Counted from the stretch's first letter, positions 1 to 6,735 are shown. The stretch is DNA of 16,272 nucleotides from an uncultured Veillonella sp. (GCA_900556785.1 USQK01000037.1:1-16272); one strand, 5' to 3'. Notes: a model not told the origin generated them from the letters alone. Numbers and translations: made by a program.

Positions 1-1
1 A

Positions 2-361
2 GGTATTCACGCTTATGATTTAGTAAAACGTAATGAACTTTCCTACGCTATCGTAGCCGATGCATTTGGTTTAAAACGCTATACACCTGACGTAGAAGAA
101 GCTGTTGATATTTCCATTACCTACGAAGGTTATATCAAAAAGCAAATGGACCAAGTCGACAAGGTTCGTAAATTAGAAGAAAAAATTCTTCCAAAAGAAT
201 GGGATTACACACAAATTAAGGGCATCTCCCTTGAAGCTCAACAAAAGCTCAATAAAATTCGCCCTCACTCCATCGGCCAAGCAAGCCGTATCTCTGGCGT
301 ATCTCCGGCGGATGTATCTGTACTGTTGATCCAACTAGAACAATACAATAGAAGTAAATAA
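2..361 (+). CDS. mnmG: MnmG (GidA), C-terminal part only
   Basis: This is the last 119 codons of the tRNA uridine-5-carboxymethylaminomethyl modification enzyme; the start lies outside the window. MnmG works with the GTPase MnmE and uses FAD and a folate one-carbon unit to modify U34 in the wobble position of several tRNAs. The visible part is the helical C-terminal domain, which in characterised homologues contacts MnmE and tRNA. Family-typical segments are ITYEGYIKKQ, LPKEWDYTQIKGIS and RPHSIGQASRISGVSPADV, just before the stop at 359-361. A terminator follows 25 bases later. mnmG next to rsmG and parAB is the usual origin-proximal arrangement in Firmicutes, though here a small opposing gene and a long gap separate it from rsmG. 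Identification is firm; only the truncation by the window edge limits it. Confidence 0.95.
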   Translation, partial: GIHAYDLVKRNELSYAIVADAFGLKRYTPDVEEAVDISITYEGYIKKQMDQVDKVRKLEEKILPKEWDYTQIKGISLEAQQKLNKIRPHSIGQASRISGVSPADVSVLLIQLEQYNRSK

Positions 362-385
362 TTGTGATAAGCAATCATATAATCG

Positions 386-422
386 AAAAAGCTAGCTAAT
401 CGATACGATTAACTAGCTTTTT
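386..422. terminator. Bidirectional intrinsic terminator between mnmG and the 37-aa gene
   Basis: A 17-bp stem (386-402 against 406-422, one mismatch) encloses a 3-nt loop. It has an A-run on the left arm and a T-run on the right arm. It can end mnmG transcription on the plus strand and, because its arms are A5 and T5, also the convergent minus-strand small gene that stops at 426. Confidence 0.85.
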
Positions 423-425
423 GTG

Positions 426-539
426 TTATAAGGCTTCTCTTTCTTGATGTTCATCGATTTCTCGACCTTCGTTCATATAGTCTGGAGTAAATAATGATAA
501 GCCCATTTTAAATAATAGCCACATACATTTCTGTTTCAT
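426..539 (-). CDS. 37-aa small protein of unknown function
   Basis: I do not recognise this protein. The frame can be extended upstream to 665, but the start at 539 is chosen because it is preceded by AGGGAGGTGAT, a near-perfect Shine-Dalgarno, with 8 nt between GGAGG and the ATG. The product starts MKQKCMWLLFKMGLSLF, a short basic and hydrophobic stretch, continues with TPDYMNEG and ends in a charged tail, REIDEHQEREAL. There is no clear signal-peptidase site; the hydrophobic part is short for a membrane span and could form an amphipathic helix. It is convergent with mnmG and shares its terminator. A possible promoter lies at 564-592. The strong translation signal, and termini well placed between a promoter and a terminator, argue for a real gene; the function is open (small membrane-associated regulator, peptide toxin or lineage-specific orphan). 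Confidence 0.6.
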   Translation of the reverse strand: MKQKCMWLLFKMGLSLFTPDYMNEGREIDEHQEREAL

Positions 540-543
540 GGGT

Positions 544-554
544 ATCACCTCCCT
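544..554 (-). promoter_or_regulatory. Strong Shine-Dalgarno of the 37-aa gene
   Basis: Read on the minus strand this is AGGGAGGTGAT, matching the anti-Shine-Dalgarno nearly completely and placed 8 nt (from GGAGG) before the ATG at 539. It fixes the start of the small gene and is the best evidence that this frame is translated. Confidence 0.7.
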
Positions 555-563
555 ATTAATGGT

Positions 564-592
564 AGTGTATCTATAAATAGGATGATTAGCAA
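564..592 (-). promoter_or_regulatory. Candidate promoter of the 37-aa gene
   Basis: On the minus strand TTGCTA (592-587) and TACACT (569-564) are separated by exactly 17 bp. Each hexamer matches the sigma-A consensus in 4 of 6 positions. The implied start site gives a short leader of about 19 nt that just contains the ribosome binding site. This is a match by eye in AT-rich DNA. Confidence 0.35.
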
Positions 593-684
593 GTTTTTTA
601 TCTATATAAAAGAGAGCGACATTAGTAAGGGTTTGTATATTGACGTGAATATTTATAATATACATATTGTTCTACGACTAAAAT

Positions 685-716
685 ATGTACACTAGAGAAG
701 TACATCGAGTGTACAT
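685..716. repeat. Perfect 9-bp inverted repeat
   Basis: ATGTACACT (685-693) and AGTGTACAT (708-716) are exact reverse complements separated by 14 nt. A second inverted repeat, AGAATA / TATTCT (719-724 / 732-737), begins 2 nt later. Neither is followed by a clear T-run in a way that makes a good terminator. The arms could be a regulator operator or an RNA hairpin; no role can be assigned from sequence. Confidence 0.5.
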
Positions 717-796
717 TCAGAATAGACAAAATATTCTATAAGTGAAGAAAAGTTCATGGTGATAAATTAGAAATAAACTGTGAAATTTGGTTGATA

Positions 797-1132
797 AAAA
801 GTTGTATAAGGAAACTGAAAGTAGATGTGGTAAAAGGTTAACAAAATAAGTTTACAATTATTGATCGATTTGATGGTAAAGAAATTTTGATTTGCATTGA
901 AATAGAATAAGGATTTGGAAATTTAACAAAAGGTTGAAAATCAGGTTAAAAAGATGGACCGATTTCTCAATTAATTGTTTTAAATGATAATAAAGGTATA
1001 ACATTTCTCGCCTACCCTATTTTGTGTTACACAGGTCCTATATTTTTATTTATAAATGAGAATGAGTTGAGAATATGCTATAATATAAAGAAAAATGACT
1101 TAAATATTTCGCTTATATGGTTGTTTTATTAG
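797..1132 (+). pseudogene. Possible decayed reading frame
   Basis: One plus frame reads as protein-like text interrupted by stops at 839, 908, 935 and 947. It contains FTIIDRFDGKEILICIEIE before the second stop, then a 60-codon open stretch (950-1129) starting KDGPISQLIVLNDNKGITF. The phrase IIDRFDGK resembles the start of DUF3006-type small proteins, but the remainder does not clearly match. It has no ribosome binding site or start. It could equally be chance in AT-rich DNA; a protein search of the concatenated frame would decide. Confidence 0.2.
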
Positions 1133-1250
1133 TTTTCGTATATAAACTTATATAAAATAGATTAAAAACGCTGTATAACGCAAATTTTTGATTTTTATAG
1201 CATTTGAAATTAGAAATACTATTTTGATATCTCATATATTATTAATTACA

Positions 1251-1280
1251 TTGTTAATTACGTAGATTTATTTATATGAT
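1251..1280 (+). promoter_or_regulatory. Candidate rsmG promoter
   Basis: TTGTTA (1251-1256) and TATGAT (1275-1280) are spaced by 18 bp, about 80 bases before the rsmG start. Both hexamers are reasonable sigma-A matches. The AT-rich surroundings make chance matches likely. Confidence 0.35.
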
Positions 1281-1363
1281 GAGCTATATGACATGAGTTG
1301 TATTAAATAAATGTGGATAGCTTTTACTTTATATAAATATCGAATAATTTATTAGGAGTACTT

Positions 1364-2116
1364 ATGAAAGAGAAATACGATGTGCCTATCGCACCTGAGT
1401 CTGAATTTGTTTCATACATGATGGAGCAAATGAGCCAATTTGGTTTGCCTTGTACGGAAGAGCAGGCGAAGGACTTTTACGTGTACTATGCGCGCATGAT
1501 TGAAACAAATAAATATCTCAACCTCACTGGTATTACAGATATGAAAGAGGTTGTAGTGAAGCACATGATCGACTCCCTCTCCTGCTATGACCCATATATT
1601 ATTAAATCTGGCATGTCCATCATCGATGTCGGTACTGGCGCTGGTTTCCCTGGCATTCCATTGGCTATCTATGATCGTAGTCTCAAGGTCACTTTGTTTG
1701 ATTCTTTGAAAAAACGTCTTACCTTCCTTGAATCCGTTATGGATGAGCTTAAATTGACGAACTGTACTACTTTACATGGTCGTGCAGAGGATCTTAGTCA
1801 TCAAGATTATCGTGAAAGCTTCGATATTGCTACGAGCCGTGCTGTGGCACGTTTACCCATTCTTTTAGAATGGACTGTGCCCTACGTAAAAGAAGGTGGC
1901 TACGTGGTGGCTTTAAAAGGCGCTATTTACGAAGAAGAAGTGGGAGAATCCAATAAAGCTCTCAGCACATTAAAAGCTAATATTGAAGAAGTACATATCG
2001 TTACTCTGCCAACCTTGGATGATAAACGAGCAATCCTGTACATCAAGAAAACAGGTAAAACACCGAAACAATACCCACGTAAGCCAAAAGAAATTAAAGA
2101 TAAACCGTTAGTGTAA
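1364..2116 (+). CDS. rsmG: 16S rRNA (guanine527-N7)-methyltransferase RsmG (GidB)
   Basis: RsmG methylates N7 of G527 in 16S rRNA using S-adenosylmethionine; its loss gives low-level streptomycin resistance in other bacteria. The 250-residue product has the family's usual length. Visible motifs are NLTGITDMKEVVVKHMIDSL (53-72), the SAM-binding glycine loop DVGTGAGFPGIPL (88-100), the SRAVARL segment (158-164), and the typical C-terminal end with KTPKQYPRKPKEIKDKPL. The ATG is preceded by AGGAG about 6 nt upstream. In most Firmicutes rsmG directly follows mnmG and precedes parAB. Here roughly 1 kb with a small opposing gene precedes it, and an opposing methionine operon follows it. It probably has its own promoter and is monocistronic, ending at the terminator at 2182. 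Confidence 0.95.
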   Translation: MKEKYDVPIAPESEFVSYMMEQMSQFGLPCTEEQAKDFYVYYARMIETNKYLNLTGITDMKEVVVKHMIDSLSCYDPYIIKSGMSIIDVGTGAGFPGIPLAIYDRSLKVTLFDSLKKRLTFLESVMDELKLTNCTTLHGRAEDLSHQDYRESFDIATSRAVARLPILLEWTVPYVKEGGYVVALKGAIYEEEVGESNKALSTLKANIEEVHIVTLPTLDDKRAILYIKKTGKTPKQYPRKPKEIKDKPLV

Positions 2117-2181
2117 TCTTTAAAGGGGAATATAGTTGCTTGTAAGCACAATATAAACAAATTCTACCTTATATAAACAAC

Positions 2182-2222
2182 AAGAGGATGCAAATCTCTG
2201 ATTTGTATCCTCTTTCTTTTTC
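2182..2222 (+). terminator. rsmG terminator
   Basis: A 15-bp stem with one G-U pair (2182-2196 against 2200-2214) and a TCT loop is followed by a T-rich tract. It lies 65 bases after the rsmG stop. Confidence 0.88.
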
Positions 2223-2233
2223 CCTATAGTTAT

Positions 2234-2290
2234 AAAAAAAAGAAAACCTTTCCCCTACTCACTATGGAGTCTGTGGGAAAGGTGTTCTTT
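2234..2290 (-). terminator. Terminator of the methionine operon
   Basis: Arms 2239-2254 and 2275-2290 pair over 16 positions with one mismatch, around a 20-nt loop that has a small nested ACTC/GAGT pair. Read on the minus strand the hairpin runs into a run of T (plus-strand A-run from 2234), 18 bases after the metF stop. It stands back to back with the rsmG terminator. Confidence 0.85.
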
Positions 2291-2307
2291 TATAATTTTA
2301 CAATGAT

Positions 2308-3165
2308 TTATACATGGTCAATGATATGTAATGTTGTATCGATATCGTTTAAAGGCATAATATGTACGCCTGCAGCGATTTTTTTGATTTGTTCCAATGT
2401 TTCGATAGCGATTTCTGTACCCGCTTCTTTTCCGCCCTTTTCTACACGGTCTAGGATTTCTTGTGTAAGGTTAATCCCAGGTACTTTTTCATGTAAATAA
2501 GTAGCCATTTTGAAGCTTTTAAGTGGAATTAAACCGAGCATAATAGGTACATCAAACTCAGACATTTTATCGATGTAACGTTTTGCTTGTTCTAAATCGT
2601 AAATTGGTTGTGTTTGTACGAAGTGCGCACCGTTTTTAATTTTAGCTGCCAATTTTTGACGTTCAATTTCTAAGTCTGGCGCACCAGGATTGCCAGTAGC
2701 GCCGATGTAGAAGTTTGTAGGCTCATCTAAATCATTACCTGCCAAGTCCTTACCAGCATTTAATGTTTTAGCGATATTGAGCAAGCCCATACAGTCTACT
2801 TCAAATACGGATTGGGCAAATGGGTGGTCCCCATTATCTGGTTTGTCACCAGTAAGGGTTAAGATATTATTTACGCCAAGTGCTGCAGCACCAAGTAATT
2901 CGGATTGTAAGCCGATGATGTTACGGTCACGGCATGTAAGGTGGAAGATAGTTTCAATGCCTTCATTATGTTGTAACAAATAGGACAAGGAAATTGGGCT
3001 CATACGCATCTTAGACATAGGGCTGTCAGCGATGTTAATTGCATCTACTTTCCCTTTCAAACGCGCTGCTTGGTCAAATACCTTTTGAGCAGAACTACTC
3101 TTTGGTGGGTCTAATTCAACAGTGATAGTGAATTTCCCTTGTTTATGTTTTTCTCTTAATGTCAT
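2308..3165 (-). CDS. metF: 5,10-methylenetetrahydrofolate reductase (MetF)
   Basis: MetF reduces 5,10-methylene-THF to 5-methyl-THF, the methyl donor for the MetH encoded upstream in the same operon. The 285-residue product is a normal single-domain flavoprotein of this family. Motifs include TVELDPPK with the conserved Glu near the N-terminus, NIADSP, HLTCRDRN, LTLTGDKP, GATGNPG, QTQPIYD and the terminal GVHIMPLND. Two ATGs are adjacent (3168 and 3165). The second is preferred because GAGG then sits 6 nt upstream, whereas it would be only 3 nt from the first. The gap from the metH stop is about 20 bases, so the genes are surely co-transcribed. MetF is last in the operon, followed by a strong terminator. 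The electron donor (NADH, ferredoxin or a partner subunit) cannot be read from the sequence. Confidence 0.93.
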   Translation of the reverse strand: MTLREKHKQGKFTITVELDPPKSSSAQKVFDQAARLKGKVDAINIADSPMSKMRMSPISLSYLLQHNEGIETIFHLTCRDRNIIGLQSELLGAAALGVNNILTLTGDKPDNGDHPFAQSVFEVDCMGLLNIAKTLNAGKDLAGNDLDEPTNFYIGATGNPGAPDLEIERQKLAAKIKNGAHFVQTQPIYDLEQAKRYIDKMSEFDVPIMLGLIPLKSFKMATYLHEKVPGINLTQEILDRVEKGGKEAGTEIAIETLEQIKKIAAGVHIMPLNDIDTTLHIIDHV

Positions 3166-3186
3166 CATGTACCTCTTTATTACAAA

Positions 3187-5622
3187 TTATTTCTCTAACG
3201 TTTCAAAGAAATCGTTAGCATGGTTAACTGCAGCGATGCCGTCTTTAGCATAGATGTCTGCGCCCGCTTGATCTGCGTATTCTTGAGATACTACGGCACC
3301 ACCAACCATGACCTTAGTTTTAAGGCCTGCAGCGCGGATAGCAGCAACAGTATTATCGATTTGAGGCATTGTTGTAGTCATCAAGGAACAGATACCAACG
3401 AGAGCCGCCTTGTTATCCTTAATGGCTTGAACGATGACCTCTGGATCAACGTCTTTACCAAGGTCAACGATTTTATAACCATTGTTTTCAAGTAAGGCCG
3501 CTACGATATTTTTACCTAAATCGTGGATATCGCCTTTAACTGTTGCTACAACAACTGTGCCTTTATCTAAACTTTCACTAGCAGGAATAATTTCTTTAAT
3601 CGTGTTGAAAGCAGCTTGCATTGTTTCAGCAGCAAGCATTACTTGTGGCAAGAATAATTTACCAGAACCAAACTTGTCCCCTACTACGTTCATCGCTTCA
3701 GATAAGCCTTTTTTCGTAATATCTAATGGGTCCATGCCGTCTGCTAAGGCTTTTTTAACAAGCTCGACGATGGCTTCCTTCTCCCCTTGCTCTACACAAG
3801 CGCGGATATTCGCCAATGGATCATTGCTGTCGAAGGATTTTTTCTCTGGACCTTTCGGAGCGGAGTTTCCTGGTGCGCTTGTTTCGTCCTCGTAGCCGTA
3901 TTCTTTAATGAACTGAGCAGAACCTGGGTCCCAGCCTAATAGTGTTGTACTAGATACGAACGCTTTTTTAGCTGGATAATTTAATGGGTTCATTATTGGT
4001 GTTGTTAAGCCACAAGCAAGAGCCATTGTTAAGAATTGACCATTCAAATATGGACGTTGTGGCATACCGAAGGAAATGTTGGACAAGCCCATTACTGTTG
4101 GGAAGCCAAATTTCTCTTTATATAACTGTAATGTACGCAATGTTTGACGTGCACTATCTTCACCACTGGCAAGTGTTAATACCAATGGATCTAGTAATAA
4201 GTCATGTGGTTGAAGACCATAGCCGTAAGCGCGATTTACGATGCTTTCAGCTAAAGCAACGCGGTCCTCTGCTTTTTCAGGAAGGTCACCACTAGATAAT
4301 GGCAAGCAGAGTAGTGCTGCGCCATAACGTTTAGCCAATGGCATAACGTGTGTGATGGACTCCTCTTCCCCATTTACGGAGTTGATAAGAGCGCGACCTG
4401 GGTAGTTTTTAAGCGCTACTTCCATAGCTGCTGGATCCAATGTATCGATGGATAATGGAGTTTCAACAAGCATGGATAATTCGAAAATCGCACGCTCCAT
4501 CAATGGAGTTTGGTCCATGCCTGCTACGCCCATGTTTACGTCTAGGATGTCTGCACCTGCTTCTACTTGGTCTAACGCATCGCGTTTTACACGGATGAAA
4601 GAGCCATCGCGTAATTCTTGAGCCAGAATTTTGCGGCCTGTAGGATTGATACGTTCACCGATGATAAGCGGTTTTGTATGATGACCTAATTCCAACAATT
4701 TAGTACGGCTTGTAATGATTGTTTTAGGTTCAATATGAGCACGTTCTTTAGGTGTATGTGCTTTTACAGCGTCGGATATAGATTGAATATGAGCTGGTGT
4801 TGTACCACAGCAACCACCTACATAGGTTGCACCTGCATCTACGATTGGAAGCATTAATGGGCCCATTTCTTCTGCTGTAAGTGGGAATACAGTTTGTTTG
4901 TTAATTAATTGAGGCATGCCTGCATTTGGTTGGCAGCTAATTGGCAAGTTTGTAACACTAGCGATTTCCTCGATAAGTGGTGTAATTTGTTCAGGTCCAA
5001 GGGAACAGTTGATACCGATGATATCTGCACCTATTGCCTCTACAATAGTAGTTGCAACTGCTGGCGGTGTACCTGTAATAGTACGGCCGTCTTCACTGAA
5101 AGAAAACTGACAGATAATTTGTACATCTTCTTTTGTCTTCCCTGCTGCTTCACGAGCATCAAGAGATGCTAATAAAGCGGCACGCATTTCTTGTACGTCG
5201 ATGATAGTTTCAATAATAATGAAATCTACGCCACCTTCGATCAATGCTTCAGCTTGTTCGCGGTATGTGTCATAAATAGAGTCAAAGCTCATGTTGCCCA
5301 ATGGTTGTAAGAAACGACCTGTAGGACCCATAGAACCAGCTACACGAGCAGATGGTTTAAACTCTGCAATAGCATCTTTTGCTACCTTTACAGCGGCAAT
5401 ATTAATTTCTCTTACGCGATCTTGTAAGTCGTAATCTTCTAACTTAAGACCACAAGCACCGAATGTATTTGTAGTAATAACATCACTGCCATGTTGTAAG
5501 TATTGAGCGTGAATATTCTTTACTACTTCTGGTTTTTCTACGTTAAATAATTCTGGACAATAGCCCTCTTCCAAGCCTGCAGCTTGAAGCATTGTGCCCA
5601 TAGCACCATCAAATATATACAT
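3187..5622 (-). CDS. metH: Cobalamin-dependent methionine synthase (MetH) lacking the reactivation domain
   Basis: MetH transfers a methyl group from 5-methyl-THF through cobalamin to homocysteine. The 811-residue protein has three of the four modules of E. coli MetH. First is the homocysteine-binding barrel (about 1-290), with zinc ligands C206 (GINCSLG) and C271-C272 (GGCCGTTP). Second is the pterin-binding barrel (about 315-560; IGERINPTGR, DVNMG). Third is the B12 cap plus Rossmann domain (about 600-811), with the cobalamin-ligating His in DIHDLGKN (D698-x-H700-x-x-G703). It ends where the SAM-binding reactivation domain would begin; that activity is encoded by the gene just upstream. A linker rich in Ser, Pro and Gly (about 580-600) joins pterin and B12 modules. 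The start is supported by AAGGAAG 6 nt before the ATG. The 49-base gap to the upstream gene contains a parS site. Split MetH of this kind is known from clostridia and Thermotoga. Confidence 0.95.
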   Translation of the reverse strand: MYIFDGAMGTMLQAAGLEEGYCPELFNVEKPEVVKNIHAQYLQHGSDVITTNTFGACGLKLEDYDLQDRVREINIAAVKVAKDAIAEFKPSARVAGSMGPTGRFLQPLGNMSFDSIYDTYREQAEALIEGGVDFIIIETIIDVQEMRAALLASLDAREAAGKTKEDVQIICQFSFSEDGRTITGTPPAVATTIVEAIGADIIGINCSLGPEQITPLIEEIASVTNLPISCQPNAGMPQLINKQTVFPLTAEEMGPLMLPIVDAGATYVGGCCGTTPAHIQSISDAVKAHTPKERAHIEPKTIITSRTKLLELGHHTKPLIIGERINPTGRKILAQELRDGSFIRVKRDALDQVEAGADILDVNMGVAGMDQTPLMERAIFELSMLVETPLSIDTLDPAAMEVALKNYPGRALINSVNGEEESITHVMPLAKRYGAALLCLPLSSGDLPEKAEDRVALAESIVNRAYGYGLQPHDLLLDPLVLTLASGEDSARQTLRTLQLYKEKFGFPTVMGLSNISFGMPQRPYLNGQFLTMALACGLTTPIMNPLNYPAKKAFVSSTTLLGWDPGSAQFIKEYGYEDETSAPGNSAPKGPEKKSFDSNDPLANIRACVEQGEKEAIVELVKKALADGMDPLDITKKGLSEAMNVVGDKFGSGKLFLPQVMLAAETMQAAFNTIKEIIPASESLDKGTVVVATVKGDIHDLGKNIVAALLENNGYKIVDLGKDVDPEVIVQAIKDNKAALVGICSLMTTTMPQIDNTVAAIRAAGLKTKVMVGGAVVSQEYADQAGADIYAKDGIAAVNHANDFFETLEK

Positions 5623-5655
5623 AAATATCTTCCTTTATCATCCTAAATTTTGAAA

Positions 5656-5671
5656 TGTTTCACGTGAAACA
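5656..5671. other. parS site 1 (between the reactivation gene and metH)
   Basis: TGTTTCACGTGAAACA is a perfect 16-bp ParB-binding centromere site; the palindrome extends to 20 bp (5654-5673). It touches the stop codon of the reactivation-domain gene and lies 34 bases before the metH ATG. This site is therefore inside an operon unrelated to partitioning. Confidence 0.93.
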
Positions 5672-6439
5672 TTATTCTGTTGGTTGGCCTTTCATGGCAA
5701 TACCAGAGGCTTCAGCTGTTGTTTTGTTACAGCCCTCCTCGCCTTCGTTATTAGACGTTACAGTCGCCTTTTCTGGTAGTTTACGAGATGCACAATCCTT
5801 TTGGGAACAAGATGTGCAACCACGCTTTGTATTGATATCTTGGTCAGCTGGCATTAAGCCAATGATAGCTGTTACAGACTTACGTGGGAACAATAAATAG
5901 TTCTCCGTTACTTGTAAGCCAATCATCTCTGTTTTGATGATTTTAGCTAGTTGTGGCTGAATTTCTAATGGCCAGTTACCATAGCCAGGGCTAAAGCGCC
6001 ATGTTGGTTTATACCCTTGTTTTTTAGCGATGGTGTTGATAACTTCATTAACTTGATCAGCTACTTGTTCTACTGCTGTTGTAGCCGCTGCATCTAATAA
6101 TAATCCTACAGTATAATTGCCTTGTTTAAAAAGTTGTTCGCTGCGGATTTCTACATCTTCGCCTACTGTCACGCCTAATACATAGACTTTTGTAGACTTT
6201 TCTAAGTGTTTTTCAATGATGGAGCCTTCAATCTTTAGCGGTGGATTGCTCAAAATTGTCTTTGTTTCTGCATCATAATCGTATTCTTGATATACACCTT
6301 TAGGTGTAGCTAATAACTGAATTTCTTTACATGCTTCGTCCACATATTGTTGTGGAAAATCCTCTGCATGACGAAGTCCTGCGTATCGTTTTACTTCTGC
6401 TTTATCGATGGCAGGAAGCATTCCGTTATAGATGGGCAT
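5672..6439 (-). CDS. Stand-alone MetH reactivation (SAM-binding) domain protein
   Basis: This 255-residue protein corresponds to the C-terminal activation domain of MetH (the vitamin B12-dependent methionine synthase activation family). In that family it binds SAM and helps re-methylate cobalamin that has become oxidised to the inactive Co(II) form. Signature features are ATTAVEQVAD (119-128) and RFSPGYGNWP (148-157), which contains the family's R-x-x-x-G-Y SAM-binding motif. PRKSVTAIIGLMP (185-197) and a cysteine cluster C208-x2-C211-x4-C216 follow, the latter common in stand-alone versions. The last 35 residues are low-complexity. Start choice: GAGGAGG lies 7 nt before the ATG. It is first in the operon with metH and metF; the pairing explains why metH lacks this domain. 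A hairpin in the leader suggests regulation by attenuation. The small C-x2-C-x4-C cluster hints at metal binding, which is unproven. Confidence 0.9.
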   Translation of the reverse strand: MPIYNGMLPAIDKAEVKRYAGLRHAEDFPQQYVDEACKEIQLLATPKGVYQEYDYDAETKTILSNPPLKIEGSIIEKHLEKSTKVYVLGVTVGEDVEIRSEQLFKQGNYTVGLLLDAAATTAVEQVADQVNEVINTIAKKQGYKPTWRFSPGYGNWPLEIQPQLAKIIKTEMIGLQVTENYLLFPRKSVTAIIGLMPADQDINTKRGCTSCSQKDCASRKLPEKATVTSNNEGEEGCNKTTAEASGIAMKGQPTE

Positions 6440-6462
6440 AGAAACGCCTCCTCTTCAAAATA

Positions 6463-6484
6463 AAAAGCTCTGCGTATCCGTAGA
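6463..6484 (-). terminator. Leader attenuator-like hairpin of the methionine operon
   Basis: On the minus strand GCTCTACG, GATA and CGCAGAGC form an 8-bp stem with one internal mismatch, immediately followed by TTTTTATTTT. The ribosome binding site and ATG of the first operon gene come only about 10-25 bases later. A terminator in this place, downstream of the promoter and upstream of the first gene, is typical of transcription attenuation. I could not match the preceding leader to a known riboswitch class or a T-box. Confidence 0.6.
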
Positions 6485-6578
6485 GCGTGTGCTTACTGTT
6501 ATCAATTGTATATATAGATCTTATAAAGTGATTTTTCTAGACTCTTAAGATTATCAATCTAATTACTATCTAACTAAT

Positions 6579-6607
6579 AGTATATAGATATGAATAATAC
6601 CTGTCAA
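6579..6607 (-). promoter_or_regulatory. Promoter of the reactivation protein-metH-metF operon
   Basis: On the minus strand a perfect -35 TTGACA (6607-6602) is followed after 17 bp by TATACT (6584-6579), one mismatch from consensus. This predicts a leader of about 130 nt before the ATG at 6439. An imperfect inverted repeat (6610-6634) lies directly upstream of the -35. Confidence 0.72.
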
Positions 6608-6609
6608 AG

Positions 6610-6634
6610 TATATGGGGCCTGTATTCTCATATA
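6610..6634. repeat. Imperfect inverted repeat upstream of the methionine-operon promoter
   Basis: TATATGGG (6610-6617) and CTCATATA (6627-6634) pair in 7 of 8 positions around a GC-rich centre. The element sits 2-3 bases upstream of the -35 hexamer, a usual place for an activator or repressor operator. No regulator can be named. Confidence 0.35.
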
Positions 6635-6735
6635 ATTTAGTAGTATATAGGTATAGTTTAAAGTTATATCAAAATGATTTTTGTTCATAAAAGTTATTGG
6701 TGATGAAGGTTTTATATGTTTAATGTTAACCATAA

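Larger units (their letters stand above)
540..1363. other. AT-rich gap between the small gene and rsmG
   Basis: This stretch of about 820 bases has no intact gene that I can support. It contains a 9-bp inverted repeat (685-693 / 708-716), followed at once by a 6-bp inverted repeat (719-724 / 732-737). It also contains a possible decayed reading frame (about 797-1132) and a candidate rsmG promoter at 1251-1280. One near-consensus DnaA box, TGTGGATAG (1312-1320), stands alone and is not enough to call an origin. Confidence 0.5.

Noticed and set aside
540..665. Longer 79-aa version of the small minus-strand protein
   Set aside because: The upstream start has no ribosome binding site, whereas the internal ATG at 539 has a near-perfect one placed inside what would be the longer coding region.
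1312..1320. DnaA box TGTGGATAG upstream of rsmG
   Set aside because: It is a single site with one mismatch; a lone match is expected by chance in AT-rich DNA.
3220..5172. Several plus-strand open frames across metH
   Set aside because: They are antisense shadows of the clearly conserved metH coding sequence and lack ribosome binding sites.
6440..6572. Known riboswitch (cobalamin, SAM, THF) or T-box in the methionine operon leader
   Set aside because: The leader before the terminator is only about 90 nt and AT-rich, without the conserved B12-box, SAM core, THF or T-box motifs that I can recall; a covariance-model scan is needed to be sure.
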